The notes: generated from the sequence alone by a model not told the origin. Positions 34,697-47,487 are shown, counted from the first letter of the stretch. The stretch: DNA of 64,000 bases from Paraspadella gotoi (GCA_051294375.1 CM119270.1:7554197-7618196); one strand, 5' to 3'. Numbers and translations: made by a program.

Positions 34697-34790
34697 AACC
34701 AGCATAGCCTGTCCAAAGTCAGGGTCAAGGTAGCTTATTTCTTAAATTTATAGATAATTTATATATTGGTCGTAACAATTCAATATGTAA
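34697..34790. repeat. Dispersed repeat shared with 14017-14097
   Basis: The phrases AAGTCAGGG(T/G)CAAG(G/A)TAGCTTATTT and ATATTGGT(C/T)GTA(A/C)CAATT occur in the same order and spacing in both places, so this is a dispersed repeat. Its full extent is unclear. Confidence 0.7.
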
Positions 34791-35359
34791 ACCAAGGTAA
34801 AGAAAGTTCTAAAACGAGGGAAAGCTTTGAAATGCTCCTTACCAACTCGGGGTAAGGAACGGAAAGACTTGAAAAGCGGGAAAAGGGAAAGGAAGGGTGA
34901 GCGTGGGGCTGAAGCGAGATTCTGGCCGAAAGGGTAAGTAAGGGTCTCGCGCAGAAAGGCCGTTTCGTCGCGGGGTCACGCCGCGAAGCCGAGGTCAGTT
35001 TCGTTAGGTGGGGGCCGAAGGGGGGGGGGAAATAGAAGGTAGGAGGAGAATAGAAGGATTAAAAGTGCAAAAAGGGAGAAAAAATGAGATAAGAGAGAAA
35101 AGAAAAAAAAAAAGGGATTAAAAGGAGAAAAGTAAAAAAAAAAAAAAAAATGAGATAAAAAGTAAAAAAAGAGAAAAAAAGGGGAAATAATGGTAACTCC
35201 CTTCCGATCTGAAAACGTCCGATAAATATCACAGTTCATTATTTCCCATTTTTTTTACAACAGTTCCACTGTACCGTATGCAAATAAATTTCCCTTCATT
35301 CTTTTCAAGCGAAATAAAATTACAAAGTCAAATCATCGTCGCGAGGGAACGCCCACTCT

Positions 35360-35360
35360 C

Positions 35361-35441
<81 letters not shown>

Positions 35442-35445
35442 TTCA
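35360..35445. repeat. (CT)n array
   Basis: CT dinucleotides with two TTCT interruptions. The A/G-rich stretch at 35030-35190 on its left is also low complexity. Confidence 0.95.
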
Positions 35446-35576
35446 ATCGTTCCCTCCGTGTCAAATGGTCGATTCCCTACCGAGAAAATTGAATATAAAA
35501 AATATAAATCGAAAATAAAAATAACAATAAAACTTGCTTTTCGACCCAAGAATGAAGGGGTAGAAAAAAAACGAGC

Positions 35577-35634
35577 GGCGCCTTCTTTTCAGCTCCGGCG
35601 CCATATCAGCTCGGCGCCATTCCGTCCCGGCGCC
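35577..35634. repeat. Four GGCGCC palindromes, 16-20 bp apart
   Basis: GGCGCC begins at 35577, 35597, 35613 and 35629. The last three are followed by AT or ATT, giving GCCAT words. More CGGCG and GGCCAT words continue to 35770. It may be a degenerate 16-bp tandem repeat or a cluster of protein-binding sites. No gene starts here that I can support. Confidence 0.6.
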
Positions 35635-36259
35635 ATTCATCTACCCAACCGGCGTGAAATCGTTTTCGAAACCAGCGGCCATTCATCGATCGTTCGCGGT
35701 TCCATTCCGCGTCGACCGGCGCAATTTCAATGTCAACTTATCCCGACCGGCGCTCTTCGTCTTTCTGGGTTTCCAGCGCCGAGTGAAACCAGTCACATGT
35801 ACCATGATAGCGAATTAAGTACAATTTCTCATTTTAATATTCATAAACATTTTGTGTCATAAACTAACTGAATTCAATTCACAGTACCTTTCTCTTTTAA
35901 AAACAAAGCAGGTTCATTATGCCATCCTCCTTTTAACTACATTCCTTTAAATGGTTATTCTTTATCCAAATTCTCTTTTCCTATTCTTTAATTTTCATCC
36001 GCCATCTTCCATTGACCGATATAACCATTCATATCCCATTTCAACTTTTGAATTCAAAGAATCAGTACGAAATGAGATCCAATTTGTCTTCCTTTTTTTT
36101 TCTTTTTGCGAGAAACAAAAGAAAAGAAAGGAAGAAAAAGAAAGAAAAGGAAAAAGAAAAAGAGGAAGGAGGAAGAGAAAATGAGAGGCGAAAAAGGAAA
36201 TGCGTGGTCGGTCAGTAAAATAGAAGAGTTTTAATATATGGATGAAGTTGGCCATCAAT

Positions 36260-36299
36260 GACGACGACGACGACGACGAGGACGACGACGACGACGACT
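36260..36299. repeat. (GAC)n array
   Basis: GAC units with one GAG. It is followed at 36346-36375 by a short GTCG/GTCT tract. Confidence 0.95.
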
Positions 36300-36646
36300 A
36301 CAATGGCGGATACTCGATGACGATGAAAGAAAAACCGTTCCCAGTCGGTTTGTCGGTCTGTCGGTCAGTCCGTTCGATCGCTCCGGGAGCCCCTCATCGT
36401 TTTCCAGAGATGATCTGCCAAGCGATAAAAGCGATTTCACTCCCACACGGGGAATAGAGGGGGGGGCGCTAGCGTCTCTTGCGTCTCGTTGTCACTTTTT
36501 CACTGTTGATCGTTGTGACTGTTTAATGACAGTCTTACAATGTTTGTGTCGCTGTTTAACTGCGTCGTCGTAGTGGCGAATGACTCAATGATGGTTAAAA
36601 ATAGTTTTCATGAAAAAATCTTATTCTGTCTACTCGTCTTTCACTC

Positions 36647-36689
<43 letters not shown>

Positions 36690-36798
36690 TTTAGTGCCAA
36701 TAAAAATAAAAAGCAATAAAAATCGTTCAGAAAAATATGTAGGAGACACAAACTTTCATCGGACGGCGGAGAATAACAAATACGTCCATGATAAAGTC

Positions 36799-37043
36799 GT
36801 TGTTTTTGTCATCGTCGTCGTCGTTGACGTCATTATCATCGTCGTCGTCGCTTTCATCGTCGTCGGCGTCGATGTCATTGTAATTAGCGGCATCATAGTC
36901 ATTGCTTTTACATCACTGTCTGGATCCTGGTCAATGGTCATCAGCGTTGATCTCATCTTCTCAAGACTCACTGTCACTGTCACAGTCGTCGTTGTCATCA
37001 TCATCATCGTCTTCATCGTCGTCGTCGTCATCGTCGTCGGCGC
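36799..37043. repeat. Degenerate GTC/ATC trinucleotide region
   Basis: GTC and ATC triplets at 36799-36880 and 36985-37043 flank a less repetitive middle. The V/I-rich frame across it is a repeat translation. A (CT)n array lies at 36650-36687. Confidence 0.85.
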
Positions 37044-37200
37044 GGGCGCCATAAAGCGCGAAGATTAACCCGATTATAGACGATAAAAAAGCGACGATTT
37101 CCGATGAGCAAAACTTTGGGGGCGGAGGAAAGGGAGGAAAGAATAGAAAGGGAGGAAAGGAAAGAAAGTGGGGAAAATATGGGGAGAAAAATTTGAGAGG

Positions 37201-37386
<186 letters not shown>

Positions 37387-38015
37387 TGAATAAATAAAAG
37401 GGACGGAATGCGGGTTAAAATAAGCCGAGAAAAGAAAAGTAGAGGAAAAAAAGAAAAGGAGAAGCGTTGAGATAAATGGGAATAGACAAGGATCGCTGGA
37501 GGTGAACGCGGAGAATAATCAGGAGGGAATCGTCATGGAAGCTTTTGTGCCGGGAAACCGATCGAAAAAGAAAAGGTAGAGAGAAAAAAAAGGGAGGAAA
37601 GGAGGAAAGAAAAAAAAAGGAAAACAAAGAGGAAAGAATGAGAAAGGAAAAAGGGAGGAGAAAAGGAACGTAAGGGGGTTTTTTGATGAGAAAGAACGAG
37701 AAAGGAACAAAGAAGCTGAGAGACGATGAAAGGGGAAAGAGTATGTCCGTTCGTCTCCTGACTTCGAGAATGGCTCTTGACTTTTAAGATGGCATCTGAA
37801 AGAAATTTCTGCCAACCCTATTCTACGGTTTCTTGTAGATTTACTGTTTAAAAGAAGCAGCAACCAACGGCATATTGATATGATAGTAATTGAATATTTT
37901 TTTAAAACGTAATCTGTCCTCATATACCCATACAACGTACCGTCCTTTCAAAACAAACGAACATGAATATCAAGCAGCATCGAAAAGTCAATGTCTCCCT
38001 TATTTTAAAACTTAC
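37387..38015 (-). other. Presumed intron 3' of the 38.0 kb exon
   Basis: A/G-rich DNA followed by unique sequence. Starting at the GTAAG donor at 38015, this would be the next intron of the minus-strand gene. I searched for a following exon opening in phase 0 and saw none that stays open. An acceptor-like TTTCTTTCAG near 37805 is followed by a stop in the required frame. Confidence 0.4.
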
Positions 38016-38122
38016 CATGCAGCGGTACATCTCCTCCTTGTTCCCGACGGACGATGAGAACTTTCCAACCAGATAGTAAGTCCGTCCCTCGCTCCATTTG
38101 CCGATGCAAGTGAATTCCCGAT
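38016..38122 (-). CDS. Internal exon of a DUF7042-type secreted or membrane protein
   Basis: This is a 107-base internal exon with both splice sites. On the minus strand the intron before it ends in a C-rich stretch and CAG (38125-38123), and the exon is followed directly by GTAAG (38015-38011). After two bases completing a codon from the previous exon, 35 codons run open to the donor, ending in phase 0. The peptide starts R-E-F-T-C-I-G-K-W-S-E-G and continues Y-Y-L-V-G at residues 15-19, ending Y-R-C-M. C5-x-G7-x-W9, the Y-L-V-G block and the final Y-R-C match, from memory, the DUF7042 domain, found with DUF7043/7044/7045 in large arthropod extracellular proteins of unknown function. Codon third positions are mostly G or C, unlike the flanks. 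The other exons lie outside the window or in parts I could not read. Confidence 0.72.
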
Positions 38123-38365
38123 CTGTTTTGGGGTGAGGAAGGGAAAGAGCGTGGGTGGGATGGCGGCGGCGCGGGACGGGTGGGGTCGGAGGGAACGGAA
38201 ATGGAGTGTAAGTCTTCTGTTAGTCTCGTGCTGTCGGTTTTTTTAAGTTTGAAAAAAAACAAAAAAGCCGGGGGACCAAAAGATGTTATTAAAAATATTT
38301 ACCGAGAAGGCAGAAGCCGGGAGACGAAAGAGGAGGGAAAAAGGGAGGGGAAAAGAAAAAAAAGA

Positions 38366-38418
38366 GAGAGAGAGAGAGAGAGAAGAGAAGAGAGAGAGGA
38401 GAGAGAGAGAGAGAGAGA

Positions 38419-38456
<38 letters not shown>
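38366..38456. repeat. (GA)n array
   Basis: GA dinucleotides with GAAGAG interruptions, in the presumed intron upstream of the exon. A CT array follows at 38570-38600. Confidence 0.95.
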
Positions 38457-38458
<2 letters not shown>

Positions 38459-38784
38459 GGGAAAAAAGCACGCAATGAGCATAGGGCGGGAATGAAGAAA
38501 AGATCGAGAAGAGGAATATAAAAAAGATGGCCAGAGAAGAGATCGAAGCGATCGGCGACGTGCTTCTTCTCTCTCTTTCTCTCTCTCTCTCTCTCTTTCT
38601 CCCTTCCTCTATCTCGCTCTCTTCCGCTCTCTTCATTTTTATTTTTTCAGCGATATGAGAGAAAACCAAATAATGGTTCCACCACAAAAAGATATGAATT
38701 CCTTTCTGTTTATTTTAATCCCGAACTCAACTCATTTTTGTCCCTTTTTTATATTTTCTCTATTTTAGTTTTTATTTCGGTCAT

Positions 38785-38880
38785 AAAGATAAAGAAAGAT
38801 AGAAAGAAAGATTGAAAGAAAGAAAGAAAGAAAGAAAGAAAGAAAAAAAGAAAGAAAGAAAGAAAGAAAGAAAGAGAGAA
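38785..38880. repeat. (AAAG)n array
   Basis: About 22 AAAG units with a few GATA, GATT and poly-A interruptions. Confidence 0.95.
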
Positions 38881-38889
38881 AAATCTAAA

Positions 38890-40352
38890 CGAAATATCAA
38901 AAATATAAGTCGAAAACAATCGTAAAAGTATCCTTTTTTTTCATTTGAGCGCAGTTCTATGCGAAACTCCCTGTATATCCGATAAATTGAGCGGAAAAAT
39001 AAACTGTTTTTTGAAGATAAGGAATGAATGAAAAACGAGGGAAATAAAAATGGATAAAATAAAAAGCGATAAAAAAAACCCCGCAGAAATGTGTTTTCTT
39101 TTTTTTCATTTCGCTTGTTACTCTTCATCTCTCTCTTCCTCCTCCTCCTCCTCCTCCTCCTCCCCNNNNNNNNNNNNNNNNNNNNNNNNNNNNNNNNNNN
39201 NNNNNNNNNNNNNNNNNNNNNNNNNNNNNNNNNNNNNNNNNNNNNNNNNNNNNNNNNNNNNNNNNNNNNNNNNNNNNNNNNNNNNNNNNNNNNNNNNNNN
39301 NNNNNNNNNNNNNNNNNNNNNNNNNNNNNNNNNNNNNNNNNNNNNNNNNNNNNNNNNNNNNNNNNNNNNNNNNNNNNNNNNNNNNNNNNNNNNNNNNNNN
39401 NNNNNNNNNNNAGAGAGACAGAGACAGAGACGTCTCTCCAGTCGACAGTCGCCGAGTATTAAAATAGAAAATCCTGTCTATTTCCATTTTTTTCCAGTGA
39501 ATCGCCGATTTCTCCAGCCGATGGGGGAAAAAAACTTATGACACTGAATTCAATATTGAAATCATTAAATAAATACTATTAAGAAAATTAAATTTATCAT
39601 TAAAAAAAAGAAGCATTTAAAAACTCAGATTATTTCTGTTCCATGGAAACAATTCGATTCAAAATTTTTATTCATTTTTCCCCGGTCGCCTGGAATTCCA
39701 AAGGCGAAGGATTCTCGCAACCAGGAATTTTAATATTCCATCTACATCTCCATCGACGCAGTTCCATCCTCAATGTGATCAAAGGCTTTGAAGGGAGAGA
39801 CAGAGAGAGAGAGAGCGAGACGGAGAAAGAAAGAGAGAGAGAGAATTTATCAGCTTGTCACTTTATTCCCATTGATCTCCGTTTCTTATCAAAATTTCAT
39901 CCAACCTCGACCGTGTCAAACGAACTCTTCTCTCAAACTTAAGTTTTAAGTTAGAAAAAGCTTTAGACTGATAACCTTTTACGGTTGTCATTTAATGTCA
40001 TTTGTATTTAGCAGTTCCAGCCGAAGTACTTGCTTTTTCCGGAGTAGAAAGTTTTCACCCCACAGATAGTAGAGAGTAAAGAATAATTTAAGAACTAATC
40101 ACGATCAAGAAAACAAAAAATATTCTCTCCCTCAAATATCCATTACAACGTTTTGATCAATAGTTTCTCATACCATTGTCCAACAGTATGTTTGTTTCTT
40201 GAGATAATTCTTTACATAACCGAATTTCAAAGCCTCTATTCTTTGAGATCGACAAATAAGCGAGAGCCTTCTGCCTTGGACGACTTGGAAAAAAGTGGGA
40301 GTTTCGACTTGAATATTTGATGACTCTCTCTTTGCGTTCTTTTTTTTAGTGT

Positions 40353-40388
<36 letters not shown>

Positions 40389-43130
40389 NNNNNNNNNNNN
40401 NNNNNNNNNNNNNNNNNNNNNNNNNNNNNNNNNNNNNNNNNNNNNNNNNNNNNNNNNNNNNNNNNNNNNNNNNNNNNNNNNNNNNNNNNNNNNNNNNNNN
40501 NNNNNNNNNNNNNNNNNNNNNNNNNNNNNNNNNNNNNNNNNNNNNNNNNNNNNNNNNNNNNNNNNNNNNNNNNNNNNNNNNNNNNNNNNNNNNNNNNNNN
40601 NNNNNNNNNNNNNNNNNNNNNNNNNNNNNNNNNNNNNNNNNNNNNNNNNNNNNNNNNNNNNNNNNNNNNNNNNNNNNNNNNNNNNNNNNNNNNNNNNNNN
40701 NNNNNNNNNNNNNNNNNNNNNNNNNNNNNCTCTCTTTTCTCTCGCTTTTTTGCCCGTGTGTCTCAGATGCACATCTATTTTCATTCGGTTCCGGCTGATT
40801 TCCAGTTCGTTCTCCCGGATCTTTATGGCCTCTGGTTCTTTCCGGCAATTCCCGGCAATTCCCCTCAATTCCCGGCAATTGCGGCGATGGCTTCCTCGCG
40901 ACCTTAATTGCCGGAAAACGAAGTAAAGGGGTTTTCCCATTTTCCCTTTTATTTTTTTTAATTGTTTTCTGAGCTCTGAATTCCGAAATTGAGATTTAGT
41001 GCGGAAGACTAGAAGCTTAGACCGATAAAACGATTTTTTCCTCAAGAGTCTGAAAATTATATTTAGCCACGAACGTAGAGACAATAGTGGTGTATCTTCT
41101 AACTCGAGTTCATTATCATCATCGCAATATGTTTTTTCTCCAAAATATTTATTCCCAAAGAAGTCGACAGAATGCTTATCATGATCGCTGGAGAATTAAT
41201 AAAAGCTATAGTATACATCTTTTCCCTGTCTGTTAATATTAAGTAGCAATTCTTCAGAGACCTAAATCTCACTTAAGTGGCTTTGAAGAATGAACAGATG
41301 GCAATGCCATTCGGAATTAGTCTTCGTACTTCTTATTTAAAAAATAACTTTTCAAATTCTGGAGCCTTGAGCCTGAAGAGTTGATGCTTTTATTTTGTTG
41401 GAAACGCCCTCCTCATCGCGACAATTTTTGTTTTTGTTCAAACAAAACAAAAAAAACTGCCTTTTTTTTGCCACAGAGAATCAATTTTTTTTTTGCGACG
41501 CAAAAACCGATTCGAGCAAAAAAAAAATCTTTGCCAAAAAAAAGTTTTCAATTTTAGAGATTTTTTTTTGCCCCTCGGCGCAGAATTGGATCTAAATGGA
41601 GGCGTGTCAGCAGAAATGGAACCGTCCACCTCTCGAATCTCTGGCCTCTTTNNNNNNNNNNNNNNNNNNNNNNNNNNNNNNNNNNNNNNNNNNNNNNNNN
41701 NNNNNNNNNNNNNNNNNNNNNNNNNNNNNNNNNNNNNNNNNNNNNNNNNNNNNNNNNNNNNNNNNNNNNNNNNNNNNNNNNNNNTCTCTCTCTCCATATG
41801 TCAGTCTTTGAGTCTCTCTCTTTCTGGTTAAAGTTAAAAAAGTGATTTATGAGGAAAGGCTATGGTGTGTGAGGGGAAAATGTTTCGCTTCTGAGGTTAA
41901 ACCTCACTTTCTTTCAAGGTGTTGACGGCTAATGGACTCGTGATTTGAAAACAAAGATACAATTTGACAATAGAGATTACAAAAATATCTTACTGTCAGT
42001 TTAAACGAATAGATAGTGTTTTTTATTGTTTCACAGTTCTATATCTATTTTAGGAATTTTCTCTCGGTCTCAGTCATATCATTTATCCACTTCATTTCAT
42101 CCGTCCCAAAAATATCATCTTTATCATTTATCTTATCACACATTTTGGCGGAAACGTCGGAGAGAAAAAAAATCATTCATTTTCTTCGCCCCAATTTTTT
42201 TTTCCTCGATCTTTCCTCACATTTCCGGCCACGACTCTCACCGTCTCTCTTTTTCTATTTGCTTTCTCTCTCTCTCTNNNNNNNNNNNNNNNNNNNNNNN
42301 NNNNNNNNNNNNNNNNNNNNNNNNNNNNNNNNNNNNNNNNNNNNNNNNNNNNNNNNNNNNNNNNNTTGGTCTTTTCTTAGTTTTCTCTTGAAGTCATAAT
42401 CTTTTTTTATATTTCCTTATACTTCCTTTCTTGCTCTCTTCGGTCTTGACACTCTTCCTCTCTATTTCTTACCTCCGCCGCCGTGTTTTTTTTTCCTATC
42501 TTTTCTTTTCTTTTCTTCTCCTGTCTTATTCTTTTTCCTCCATTTTCTTTTCCATTTCCGATTATGTCTTTTTTTCCTTCAGTCTTCTCAACCAGTGATG
42601 ACGTTTTGTTTTTGTATCACTAAAAGTTGGTGATAATTATTTTCAATCTTTAGTGTCTCCTAGATATTTTTATAATTTTTTTAGACATCCCATGAATTTT
42701 TTTACGTTTTGGCTTTAAAAAGCCACTTCCCACTTACGGCTTTTTTTCACTCTTTTTAATATTTTTATTCAATTATTCATAATCTTTATTTTTATTCATC
42801 CGTTTCTTTTTTTCTTTTTTTTTCTCTTTACTGATCTCCTTTTCTCCCGTTTACGGATCATTTTTCTTCTTCTCAGGCAAATTGCATTTTTTTTAACTCT
42901 TTGATTTTTTTTATCTCATTTCTTTTCATTTTTTCGGTCACCCTTTGGGCCCAAGGTGATTATTAGCTTAATCCGGTTTGTTTCTATCATCTTGTTTTTT
43001 TTTTTTCAGGTCATTTTTTGCATAAAAGTCATTTTCGTTATTGCTTTCCCTTTTATGAAAGTCTTAAGACGGGTCAAACCGATCTACTTTTTGCCTTTTA
43101 TATTCTTTCCTTCTTTCACTCCCTATCGGC
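38890..43130. other. Gap-interrupted A+T-rich region, no supported gene
   Basis: It includes N runs at 39166-39411 (between a CCT array and GA repeats), 40389-40729 (after CT repeats), 41652-41784 and 42278-42365 (after CT repeats). A short tandem of the word AATTCCCGGC lies at 40843-40880. T-rich sequence fills 42400-43100. Frames crossing the gaps are artefacts, and I found no second exon matching the one at 38.0 kb. Confidence 0.6.
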
Positions 43131-43135
43131 CCAAC

Positions 43136-43236
<101 letters not shown>

Positions 43237-43239
43237 CTC

Positions 43240-44000
43240 TTCTTTGGTTCTTGATGATTCCTCATAAGGAATGTCTTCCCTTCACCTCGATTCATTTTTG
43301 ATGCTTTTTCTCCGCCAAAGAGTTTTTCTTATCTTTTTTTTCTTCCTTCCTCTCTTTTCTGTCTTTTCTTTTCTTTCCTTCTATCTTTATTCCTCTTTAC
43401 CACCTCACCATCTCTTATAAAAATAATTTTATTAATTTTTTACTATCTAGTTTTAATTTGTCTTCTCGGCCAAGATTTTTTTTTTTGTGCTTTATCATAT
43501 TATGTTATCATATTATCATATAATGTTATGTTGAAACATAGTTTTCAATTTATTCGAAATCTGTTTTCTCGTTAAAGTTTTTTGGCTCCAAAGTAAGGTT
43601 TCTAAATTCAACTTAATTTAAATTTGAATTTAAATTATAATTTAACGGAATTTGGAAGATCCAAAAATTCAAAATTTGAAAAAAAAAGAAAATAATTTCA
43701 GCCAAAATTTTTGTTATTTAAGCAAATGTTTTTTTTATCATATATTCATAAATAAAAATAATTCAATTTTTTTCTCATTCGGCGAATTTTAACATTTTGT
43801 TTCAATTTAAAAATGTCTAACAAGTTTTATTTCGCACGATTAGATTTCCAGTTGCTTGATAGCTATTTTTTTCTTGGCACCCTGTATTTATTTTTCGATT
43901 TTTTTTGTTCGATAACAATGGAAAATCACAAAGAAAAGAATTTGATATTCTTTTTCCGCCGCGCATGAGTCCGCCTTTATCTTCGTTTAATCGCATCATT
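43240..44000. other. A+T-rich spacer
   Basis: Unique A+T-rich DNA with short TTATCATATTATG repeats (43495-43535) and a palindromic AATTTAAATTTGAATTTAAATT stretch broken by single bases at about 43613-43640. No gene signal. Confidence 0.6.
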
Positions 44001-44007
44001 GCAAAAC

Positions 44008-44010
<3 letters not shown>

Positions 44011-44072
<62 letters not shown>
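44011..44072. repeat. (CT)31 microsatellite
   Basis: A perfect CT array at the left edge of copy A. The array at 53537-53580, the left edge of copy B, is its counterpart and is interrupted. Confidence 0.95.
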
Positions 44073-44074
<2 letters not shown>

Positions 44075-45582
44075 CATTTTCATTGCGGAAGGAAAGAAAA
44101 GGGGATAAAAATCTCAAAAGATTATGGCTTTTTTTTTTCTATTCAAAATGACAAATATCGAAAAGAATGGGCGTAATGTAAAAAAGAAAGGAAAGAAAGG
44201 AGAGAAAAGAAAGAAAATAAAAAAACGAAGAAAGGAAAAGTCGGGTCATTTTTTTTTAGAAGAGAGGGCGTGAGTGGCCATGGGGGAGGGAAGGGTGGGG
44301 GGGCGATGAAAGCGTCGGTTGAGTCTCCCAAAAAAAGCTTTCAACTTCTTTTATGATCCATTTTGCGCCGATTCCAAATCAAAGAAGGAAAATAATGGGA
44401 GATAAAAAAAAGAAGGCATGACCCTCTCTTCTCTCTCCTCGTCTCTTATCATCTCTCTATCCATTCTCTCTCTCTTTCTCTGCTCACGCTCTCTCATCGA
44501 ATCTCATCTCTCCTCTTCTCACTACTGACTCTCTCCGATCTCTCATCCTCGTCGTCGGATCTCGTCGTCTCCGGATCGTCAGACGTCTCTCTCTCCTCTC
44601 TCTCTCTCTCTCACTCTCGAATGGCGCTCTTTTCTGATCTCGCCTTTTTTAATTCCGCTCGCGCGCTTTTATATACGCGTGGAAACGTATGTATGAGACG
44701 TTTTTCTGTGACCTGTCTGTCTGTCTGTCTACAATCCGGATAAGAAAAATATTCTTAGAATTTTAGAAAAACAGAAACATTATTCGAAAAAGTTTCGGTG
44801 TCTCAATCACTCATTTTCGGAGCTGAAATGATCCAGAAGAAAAGAGAAGGAAGAAAATGAGAAAAGGGGAAGAAATGAGTTGAGCCCAAAAAAAATAAAG
44901 AATAAGAAAATCACGCATCAAGTATTGAACGCTGGATTAAGCATGCTCGCTCTACATTTGCCTTCTGCTTCGTTTTTAGAAGTTAGATCTCTTTTACATT
45001 TATTTACATTACATATTTTTTTTACTCTAGACTCGACAGTCGACACACTACACCTTCTCTCTATGGAAAGCCACATGGTGGTATTTCGATTTCGACAGAA
45101 ATTCGCAAACTCGGAAACTTTATGATTAATGAATAATGAATAATGTGAGAATAATGAATATACCTAATGTGTGAATAATGAATATCCCTGTCGACTTAAT
45201 TACGACGAATTTAAAGAAGCAAGTCTCATATACATATTACTTCGGTAAACATCATTGACACGTTTCTGAATTTTCCATTCTGACTAGCTATAGCTTTTTA
45301 ATATGTTGTCAAAACCTAAAAGTATTGTAGCATCGTATTTTATTCTACAATTAATCCGCTTTTATTTCTTTCTCCTCTCCCTTTTTTCCTCTCTTCCTCC
45401 TTTTCTCCCAAACTACCTCCTCCTCTTCCTCCTCCCCCCCCAATTCCCAGCAGACAGAACATGTCACCGGATGTCAGTCGCTTTCCCCGTCATCGTCGTC
45501 GTCGTCTTCGTCGTCGCTATTGTCGTCGTCGTCGCCACTGATTTCGAATGATTTTTTTTTCCTCCATATATTTCCGAGAGAG

Positions 45583-45594
45583 AGAGAGAGGAGA

Positions 45595-45672
<78 letters not shown>
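45583..45672. repeat. (GA)n array
   Basis: GA dinucleotides. The counterpart in copy B (55256-55400) is scrambled by insertions such as GACGGCTGGGC, an extreme example of consensus noise or real divergence. A degenerate GTC array lies just upstream at 45494-45538. Confidence 0.9.
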
Positions 45673-45674
<2 letters not shown>

Positions 45675-45924
45675 TTATCTGCTACGTTGCAGCTTTTAAT
45701 TCGCTTCTTGAGTATTCGTCTCCTGAAGGAAACGTCAAAGGTCATTCGTGACGACTGTTGTGATATTTTCGCTGACAACAGTAATGGCGTCAGCAGCGAC
45801 GTCACAAGCTTCGCTTTTGGTGACGTCTATTCGGACGTTAAGTGCATTTTTATTTTTAATACTAAATATGTAGTCGGGCATAGCATAAGTTCACCCCGCC
45901 TATAAGCATGACATCTTCAGTCGT

Positions 45925-46140
45925 GACTCGGTGGCTCATTGAGTAAAACCGTCAGCTCATGACCACTAGGTACCGGGTTCAATCTCAACCCTGTACCTAC
46001 CCTACTTGAAGCGTGAGGATGGACGCAATCCGCATTGGGGGCGTGAAAAAACCTCAAGCCTGGTTCCAAGCCCACGACCCGTTCCACGGCTGCTAGAATC
46101 ATCTTCAGCCCACTTAGCGCCTTATCCTCACTTACTAAAT
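45925..46140 (+). mobile_element. tRNA-derived SINE
   Basis: A Pol III promoter of normal tRNA geometry is visible: box A TGGCTCATTGAG at 45932-45943 (10 of 12 consensus positions) and box B GGTTCAATCTC at 45976-45986, 32 bases later. A tRNA-unrelated body follows, with GAAGCGTGAGGATGGACGCA near 46008. The tRNA arms no longer pair well, so it is not a functional tRNA gene. Body sequences recur in copy B at 56035-56080, where the head is interrupted. Confidence 0.6.
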
Positions 46141-46889
46141 TCCACTTTAAAATTACCAATGAAGTTTTTATTCAAGTTATTCTAATCGTTAAACAAGCAT
46201 TGACATCATTAACGTGATTGGCGCTGACACATTTATCTTTTGGTGACATGTAAACGGAAATCCTTATATTGTATGCAAAACTACTATTGTCTCAAAACTA
46301 CTCTATTCAATTTTTAAAAATTATTTCCTTTTTTTCTTTTAAAGAAATTCTATTCGCGGATAAAACCGTATGTTTTTCCGCGACAAACTCTCGCTGTCAT
46401 TTGTGTTTGAATTGAATTTTTTTTTTTAATTTATGTATTTATTCTATTTCCTTTTATTCTTTAAGTTAAATTTTCCTTTTTCACGATCTAGTCAAAATAC
46501 AAAAATGTCTTGAGTTCGAGGTGTGTCAGTAAAATTGTTTTTTTTTTCTATTCCTAAAAAATCCAGAAGAAACGCGAAAAAAAAGAATAAAGAATATTGT
46601 AAAAATCCAAGACCTTTTCCAAAACATTTAAAAAAATCTGTCCGTCCAATACGTCAAATCAGATATATAAATCAAATGCAAATCCTTTGAAGACCACACC
46701 GCGATTTCCGCCAAAAACCTCCATCGCCGATTTAAAAGAGCTTTTAGCTAAATTCACCCCATGAAGGGGGAAAAATCTTTTCCAAGAAAAAACAGGTCTC
46801 CTCCTGTCATCCACCACCAGCCTTAAGCCTCTAAGCCCTTAAGGCCCTTAAGCCCTTACCTTATCCTTTTACCCCGCGGATGCCCGACC

Positions 46890-47485
46890 TCCATTACCTA
46901 CCCAAATAACGCTTCGCGTCCTCGCGCGCTCCATCCTCTGCGTTTTTCGCTTATCAGACATTGATCTCCCATTTTTAACCTAAAAAACATCTATTAACCT
47001 CTCTGCTCTCTCTCCTCTCTCATCTCCTCTCTCTCCTCTCTCTCTTCCTCTCTCTCTCTTCTCTCTCTTCTTCCATCGTCTCTCTCTCTCTGTCTGTTTC
47101 GTTCTTCCAAATTCTCCCTTTCAAATTCCTTTCCGATCCTAATTCCAATACGGCGTCAATTTTGTTCTGGACTCTTCGCCACAACACAAAAAAAAAAAAA
47201 ATCCTTTGTCGTCGTTTCAAGACGATTCATCGTTTTTTTTTTTAATTCTGTCCCAATTCCCCCCTTTTGTCATTCGTGCGTTTCGAAGCGTTTTACCTTG
47301 TAGTATTTTTCTCTTTTCTCTTTTATTTAATTATACTTGGGAATAGTACTTTTCCAGTTTCGCTCCTACCAAATTTCCGAATTCAAGTTCTGAGTTTGAT
47401 TGAAATTCTCGAAAGCAATCAATCTAACTCGAAGGCAAACAAGCAATATTTTATAAAGGTCTTCTGCAAGAAATCAGGCATAAAA
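46890..47485. repeat. Sub-segment present three times
   Basis: It matches 50085-50640 and 57300-58090 through shared words such as the CTCTTCGCCACA phrase and TTTGTCGTCGTTTCA. Coding potential is nil. It is useful as a marker of the three overlapping contig versions. Confidence 0.8.
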
Positions 47486-47487
47486 CG

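Noticed and set aside
36930-36960. Second hammerhead (CTGATGA on the minus strand)
   Set aside because: No GAAA and no stem II follow the core word. The CTGATGA near 9960 on the plus strand fails in the same way.
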